Shown piece by piece: positions 7,914-11,181 of a stretch of 11,181 nucleotides of DNA. The stretch's first letter is position 1. Each line of letters starts with the position of its first letter. The notes below the pieces were generated by a model that searched no databases, was not told the DNA's origin, and was given only the letters and a program-made list of their open reading frames with translations. This DNA comes from JBBTIS01 sp038059855. Lineage in GTDB: Bacteria; Elusimicrobiota; Elusimicrobia; JACQPE01. The stretch covers positions 1-11,181 of the forward strand of contig CAYHKQ010000075.1 of assembly GCA_964357255.1 (NCBI GenBank). The letters run 5' to 3'. The position numbers and the translations under genes are program-made.

Positions 7914-8699
7914 TCAATAGGTCTGCTGAAATGTAATGCCGAATTTCTTTATCGAAGTATTGTTTGAACGCTGTTCCAGGCCGTAGGATCCCATCAGACG
8001 CAATCCCTGGTCGAGCGTCCACCAAAACCCTCCGCCGCGCTCCGTTAAAGAGTAAGCGCTTGGATTGTCCGGATTGCCAGGGTCAAAAAATTCCTCCAAG
8101 GAAGATTGATAGGCGAACACGCGCAAAAGATCGCTCCAAAGATAACCAACCTGATAATAAGAGGAGGGGGAACTATTTTTTGAGCCTGTCTCATCCAAAA
8201 GAGCCGTCTGAATACGCCCCCATCTTCCCGTCGCGTCCCATCCGGGCGCCGGGGTCCAACGCAGTCCCAACTCGCTTGTCATCACCTTCGCGCCCGTGTA
8301 ACGACGATAATTGCCGCGAAACATGGGCTCAATTTTAATGCCGGGCGTTGGCATATATAAAATCAGTTCACCCATCTGGCGATACATCACATCCGCCTTG
8401 GGCGTAACGCCGGCCTTGAGTTCCCAGGCCCAGGAAGGCTCCTTGCCGATATAGCCCAAAACAAAGGTGTTGTCCACGCGGCCAAAACGCGAGGTGCGAA
8501 TATATTCGGCGTAATTCGCCGTGGTTTCCTCCCGCTCCTTCATCGCAAGGCGCCAGATTCGCGAGGGTGTAAAAAAACTAATGTCCCAAAATTCGTAACC
8601 GAGCTCACTTTCAATGGCCCAAGAAAACGAAGGCCCAAAAATCAGCGCCGCCAATAACGCTCGTCTTGAAAACCACTTAGAAACTGCAAGTATTCTCAT
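7914..8699 (-). CDS. YaiO-like outer-membrane beta-barrel protein
   Basis: The product has 261 residues from ATG 8699; an in-frame TTG at 8702 would add one. It starts with a signal peptide (basic KWFSRR, hydrophobic ALLAALIFGPSF, cleavage after SWA). The mature part alternates polar and aromatic or hydrophobic residues, as in beta-strands of a small barrel, and ends in an aromatic residue (FQQTY), as many outer-membrane proteins do. The sequence pattern resembles the YaiO family, including VLGYIGKEPSWAWELKAGVT, a following FRGNYRRYTG segment and the ELGLRWTPAPG stretch. YaiO in E. coli is encoded beside the predicted GT2 glycosyltransferase yaiP. Here the gene converges on the TPR gene with 10 bp between the two stops and no obvious terminator. 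It is divergent from the RAM-domain gene. A role as the outer-membrane port for a polysaccharide is inferred. The barrel call is firmer than the exact family. Confidence 0.8.
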   Translation of the reverse strand: MRILAVSKWFSRRALLAALIFGPSFSWAIESELGYEFWDISFFTPSRIWRLAMKEREETTANYAEYIRTSRFGRVDNTFVLGYIGKEPSWAWELKAGVTPKADVMYRQMGELILYMPTPGIKIEPMFRGNYRRYTGAKVMTSELGLRWTPAPGWDATGRWGRIQTALLDETGSKNSSPSSYYQVGYLWSDLLRVFAYQSSLEEFFDPGNPDNPSAYSLTERGGGFWWTLDQGLRLMGSYGLEQRSNNTSIKKFGITFQQTY

Positions 8700-8746
8700 C
8701 AATTCATTTGATATTATTTTAGCGTGTAATCATAGGAGGATTAACA
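8700..8746. promoter_or_regulatory. Divergent intergenic region with putative back-to-back -10 elements
   Basis: These 47 bp separate the leftward barrel gene and the rightward RAM-domain gene. On the minus strand TAAAAT (8721-8716) is a good -10 candidate that would give a leader of only about 10 nt before ATG 8699. On the plus strand TATTAT (8712-8717) and TGTAAT (8725-8730) are possible -10 boxes; no clear -35 partner is seen for any of them. A strong Shine-Dalgarno AGGAGG at 8734-8739 sets the start of the RAM-domain gene. Confidence 0.35.
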
Positions 8747-8980
8747 ATGGTAACGGGACTGGTTCTAGTGCGCTTGTCCTCAGGCAAAGAAAAACAGGCG
8801 CTCGCGCAGATCAAACAGACAAAAGGGGTGGCCCATGTGTCCGCCGTGTTCGGACGATGGGATTTGGTATTGGACATGGAAACCGAAGACTTGGCCACGC
8901 TCTCCAACACCGTGGTCGCTAAAATCCGGGCGATCCCCGGCGTCACCTCGACGGAAACCCTAATTACGACGGCGATATAA
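8747..8980 (+). CDS. Stand-alone Lrp/AsnC-type effector-binding (RAM/AsnC_trans_reg) domain protein
   Basis: This is a 77-residue protein consisting only of the C-terminal ligand-binding fold of Lrp/AsnC regulators: beta strand VTGLVLVRL, helix KEKQALAQIKQ, strand VAHVSAVFG followed by RWDLVLDME, helix DLATLSNTVVAKIRAI, and a final strand TSTETLITT. The helix-turn-helix DNA-binding half of full-length Lrp (about 150 residues) is absent, and the perfect Shine-Dalgarno AGGAGG 7 bp before ATG 8747 shows this short start is genuine. Stand-alone RAM proteins of this size are a known group thought to bind amino acids and to oligomerise, possibly with full-length Lrp proteins. It lies 93 bp upstream of peptide-transporter ATPase genes, which fits a link to amino acid or peptide sensing, but that link is inferred. 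It probably has its own promoter in the divergent region to its left. Confidence 0.88.
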   Translation: MVTGLVLVRLSSGKEKQALAQIKQTKGVAHVSAVFGRWDLVLDMETEDLATLSNTVVAKIRAIPGVTSTETLITTAI

Positions 8981-8988
8981 AAAAACGA

Positions 8989-9064
8989 TTAAGTAGTTAA
9001 GCGGTTGAGTAAATAAAGGATCTCCTTTTTTACGCTTAAGCGCTAAACCGCTATCTGCTTAAGA
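8989..9064. repeat. 8-bp-period repeats arranged as an inverted pair upstream of the OppD-type gene
   Basis: The left arm has three consecutive 8-bp units at 8989, 8997 and 9005, related to TTAAGNRG. The right arm has complementary units starting at 9033, 9041 and 9049 (each beginning CGCT) and a further TGCTTAAG at 9056. The left arm 8989-9006 pairs imperfectly with 9046-9062. The right arm also contains the perfect 10-bp palindrome CGCTTAAGCG at 9033-9042. It could be an operator, a processed RNA hairpin, or a small interspersed repeat. Confidence 0.6.
9015..9031 (+). terminator. Weak rho-independent-like terminator after the RAM-domain gene
   Basis: A short stem AAAGG (9015-9019) pairs with CCTTT (9024-9028) around a 4-nt loop and runs into T residues up to 9031. 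The stem is only 5 bp and AT-rich, so termination would be weak on its own. It sits at the apex of the larger inverted repeat 8989-9064, which could strengthen it. Read-through into the transporter genes is possible. Confidence 0.3.
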
Positions 9065-9073
9065 ACTACCCCG

Positions 9074-10120
9074 GTGCATCCTATCCTCTGCGTTCGTAAT
9101 TTAAGAACCCACTTCTTCACCGAAGAAGGGGTGGTGCGAGCCGTAGACGGCATCTCTTACGATCTTAACCCGGGCGAAACACTGCGGATTGTCGTAGAGT
9201 CGGGTTTCGGCAAGAGCGTGCAAGCCATGAACATTCTAAGGCTCATTCCGAACCCTCCGGGAAAAATCGTCGGGGGGGAAATCCTTTTTCAAGGCAAGGA
9301 AATGAAGGAGCCCGTGGACTTAACGCGGATACCTGAACAAAAAATACGCCGGTTGAGAGGAAACCGCATCGCCATGATTTTTCAAGAGCCCATGACGAGT
9401 TTAAACCCGGTCCTCACCGTAGGTGAACAAATTGCCGAGGTCATCCGGCATCACGAAGGGGCCGGCTTCGAGGAGGCCGAAAAACGCGCTACGGGGCTTC
9501 TCGAACGCGTCGGAATTGCGAATGCCGCCAAACGCATCCATGACTATCCCCATTCCTTCAGCGGCGGCATGAGACAGCGAGCCATGATCGCGATGGCTCT
9601 GGCCATGAAACCGGACATTCTAATCGCGGACGAGCCCACCACGGCTTTAGACGTCACCGTCCAAGCCCAAATCTTAAAACTCATCCGGGATATGCAAAAC
9701 GACTACAATATGGCCGTCATTTTGATTACCCATAACATGGGCGTCGTGGCTGAAATCGCAAATAAAGTCATCGTTATGTACGCGGGCCGACCGGCCGAAA
9801 CCGCCGAGGTCAAGCAAATTTTTTCTCATCCACGCCATCCCTATACATGGGGACTGCTCAATTCAATTCCAAAACTCAATCAACGCTCGGAGAAACTCAT
9901 CCCCATTGAAGGCCAGCCGCCGAACCTCTCGCACAATGATCCCGGTTGTCTGTTCGCACCGCGTTGCCTCTACGCCTGGGCTGATTGCCGTCTGATGGCC
10001 CCGACCTTGCTGGAAACGGAAAAAACGCAAATGGCGAGTTGCTGGCTTCATGACCCCGAAAAACGCCGCCAGGCCCCGGCCAGTCAAGTCCAAGAGGCCC
10101 GGAAAAACGGCCTTCTATGA
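9074..10120 (+). CDS. Oligopeptide/dipeptide ABC transporter ATP-binding protein (OppD/DppD type) with abnormal Walker A
   Basis: This 348-residue cytoplasmic ATPase subunit would power peptide uptake with OppF and two permeases. Visible motifs are the Q-loop Gln104 in MIFQEP, signature FSGGMRQR (162-169), Walker B ILIADE (182-187), D-loop TALD (190-193) and switch His220. The C-terminal oligo_HPY region carries Cys292, 298, 305 and 323, placed like the cysteines that bind a 4Fe-4S cluster in DppD-type proteins. The Walker A reads VESGFGKS (41-48) where the family has GESGSGKS or GESGCGKS: the first glycine is Val41 and the usual Ser/Cys is Phe45, while Lys47 and Ser48 remain. Two residues upstream of Val41, Arg38 replaces a usual glycine. 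GTG at 9074 is the only plausible start in frame after the stop at 9044-9046, and it matches the family N-terminus. No Shine-Dalgarno is seen. Its stop overlaps the next start as ATGA. Confidence 0.93.
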   Translation: MHPILCVRNLRTHFFTEEGVVRAVDGISYDLNPGETLRIVVESGFGKSVQAMNILRLIPNPPGKIVGGEILFQGKEMKEPVDLTRIPEQKIRRLRGNRIAMIFQEPMTSLNPVLTVGEQIAEVIRHHEGAGFEEAEKRATGLLERVGIANAAKRIHDYPHSFSGGMRQRAMIAMALAMKPDILIADEPTTALDVTVQAQILKLIRDMQNDYNMAVILITHNMGVVAEIANKVIVMYAGRPAETAEVKQIFSHPRHPYTWGLLNSIPKLNQRSEKLIPIEGQPPNLSHNDPGCLFAPRCLYAWADCRLMAPTLLETEKTQMASCWLHDPEKRRQAPASQVQEARKNGLL

Positions 10121-11130
10121 CCCCTCTTATTGAAATCCGAAATCTCAAAAAACACTTCGTCCTCACCAAGGGTGTTCTGCGCAAAAAAACACTGGGCGTG
10201 GTCCGGGCCGTGGATGGGGTGAGCCTCGCCATTGATCAAGGGGAAACCCTGGGCCTAGTGGGCGAAACAGGATGCGGAAAATCCACGCTCGGGCGCCTCA
10301 TCCTCGGTCTTGAAACGCCGACCAGCGGGGATGTCATCTTCCAAGGACAAGACTCTCGGCGCTTTAGCGCTACCCAATGGAAAGCGTTTCGCCGTTCGGT
10401 TCAAGTCGTTTTCCAGGACCCATTCTCGAGTCTGAACCCGCGCATGAAAATCAAAGATATCGTCGCCGAGCCATTGATAATTCACCGCCTGGCTTCGGGA
10501 CCGGAACTGCCCAGGCGGGTCAACGAACTCTTGAGCGTCGTAGGGCTTGCGGCGGCCCACGCCGAACGCTTCCCCCATGAATTTTCCGGAGGCCAAAGAC
10601 AGCGCATCGGCATTGCCAGGGCTCTGGCCTTAAAACCAAAACTCATTATTTTAGACGAGCCGGTAAGCGCGCTCGACGTGTCTATCCAAGCCCAGGTGCT
10701 TAATTTACTCGGCGGCCTTCAGCAGGAATTCCGCCTCACTTACCTTTTTATTTCTCACGACCTCTCCGTGGTCAAACATACCGCCACCAGGGTCGCGGTC
10801 ATGTATTTAGGACGCGTGGTGGAGATGGGGCCTTCGCAAGAGCTCTTTACTAATCCCCAACACCCCTATACGGAAGCGCTTCTATCCGCCTGCCCGATAC
10901 CAGACCCCCAATTCAAAACCCGCACAAAGGTGATCTTGACGGGAGACGTGCCAAGCCCGTTAAATCCACCGCCCGGTTGCCACTTTCATCCCCGTTGCCG
11001 CTACGTTGAGGATAGTTGCCGCTTGGGCGACCCCGCCTGGCAATACGCCGGTAGCGAAAGCCATGGCGCCCTCTGCCCCATCCTGCCCTTCGCCAAAAAA
11101 CCCTCCCCCGCCGCGATCAATTTCAAATAA
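10117..11130 (+). CDS. Oligopeptide/dipeptide ABC transporter ATP-binding protein (OppF/DppF type)
   Basis: This is the second ATPase subunit of the peptide importer, 337 residues, the normal length. All ATPase motifs look intact: Walker A GETGCGKST (49-57), Q-loop Gln100 in VVFQDPFSSLNP, signature FSGGQRQR (156-163), Walker B LIILDE (176-181), D-loop SALD and switch His214. The C-terminal oligo_HPY region has Cys288, 294, 301 and 320 in the same arrangement as its partner. ATG 10117 overlaps the upstream stop (ATGA at 10117-10120), indicating translational coupling and a 1:1 complex. FSGGQRQR, against FSGGMRQR in the first subunit, is the usual F-versus-D distinction. Permease and substrate-binding genes are not present on either side in the window, so they are downstream beyond 11181 or elsewhere. 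The last 51 bp after the stop hold no feature I can call; an ATG falls on the final three bases. Confidence 0.95.
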   Translation: MTPLIEIRNLKKHFVLTKGVLRKKTLGVVRAVDGVSLAIDQGETLGLVGETGCGKSTLGRLILGLETPTSGDVIFQGQDSRRFSATQWKAFRRSVQVVFQDPFSSLNPRMKIKDIVAEPLIIHRLASGPELPRRVNELLSVVGLAAAHAERFPHEFSGGQRQRIGIARALALKPKLIILDEPVSALDVSIQAQVLNLLGGLQQEFRLTYLFISHDLSVVKHTATRVAVMYLGRVVEMGPSQELFTNPQHPYTEALLSACPIPDPQFKTRTKVILTGDVPSPLNPPPGCHFHPRCRYVEDSCRLGDPAWQYAGSESHGALCPILPFAKKPSPAAINFK

Positions 11131-11181
11131 ACCAGGCTCCGAAAAGAAAATAGTACACTGCTCAATCATTGACGGCAAATG

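Noticed and set aside
7964..8338. Plus-strand frame of 124 codons opposite the barrel gene
   Set aside because: The minus-strand frame has a signal peptide, barrel-like alternation and an aromatic C-terminus; the plus-strand frame is basic and featureless.

Overview
The window looks like a fragment of a Gram-negative (diderm), probably uncultured bacterium. The evidence is a beta-barrel outer-membrane protein with a signal peptide, periplasmic and exported proteins, moderate GC content, and a 100-N scaffold gap typical of a draft or metagenome assembly. No marker gene fixes the phylum. The mix of HEAT, TPR and pseudopilin-like modules would fit lineages such as Elusimicrobiota or Omnitrophota, but that is a guess. 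I saw no rRNA, tRNA, CRISPR array or transposase.

Left edge (1-218): a 19-bp direct repeat at the very edge, a small hairpin, and a possible promoter leading into a secreted subtilisin-like (S8) serine protease (219-1532) with complete catalytic residues.

Centre (1612-8699): the most interesting part is a tight three-gene plus-strand operon. It encodes a membrane-anchored giant HEAT-repeat protein, a processive-type family 2 glycosyltransferase 9 bp downstream, and a TPR protein whose start overlaps the glycosyltransferase stop (ATGA). The TPR protein has a membrane helix and a C-terminal domain like a type II secretion pseudopilin (GspG). A YaiO-like outer-membrane beta-barrel gene converges on it from the minus strand with only 10 bp between the stops. 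Together these could form an envelope-spanning polysaccharide synthesis and export machine. The HEAT solenoid and glycosyltransferase would sit at the inner membrane, the TPR domain in the periplasm and the barrel in the outer membrane. This assembly is inferred. The pairing of a YaiO barrel with a GT2 has a known parallel in E. coli yaiO/yaiP. The export signal of the TPR protein is built from a 9-bp minisatellite encoding Ser-Leu-Ala repeats, and the assembly breaks inside it.

Right part (8747-11130): a small stand-alone Lrp/AsnC effector-binding (RAM) domain protein with no DNA-binding domain, an intergenic stretch with an 8-bp-period inverted repeat, and then a translationally coupled pair of oligopeptide/dipeptide transporter ATPases (OppD/DppD and OppF/DppF types). 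The permeases and binding protein are not in the window. The OppD-type subunit has an abnormal Walker A motif, while its partner is canonical.
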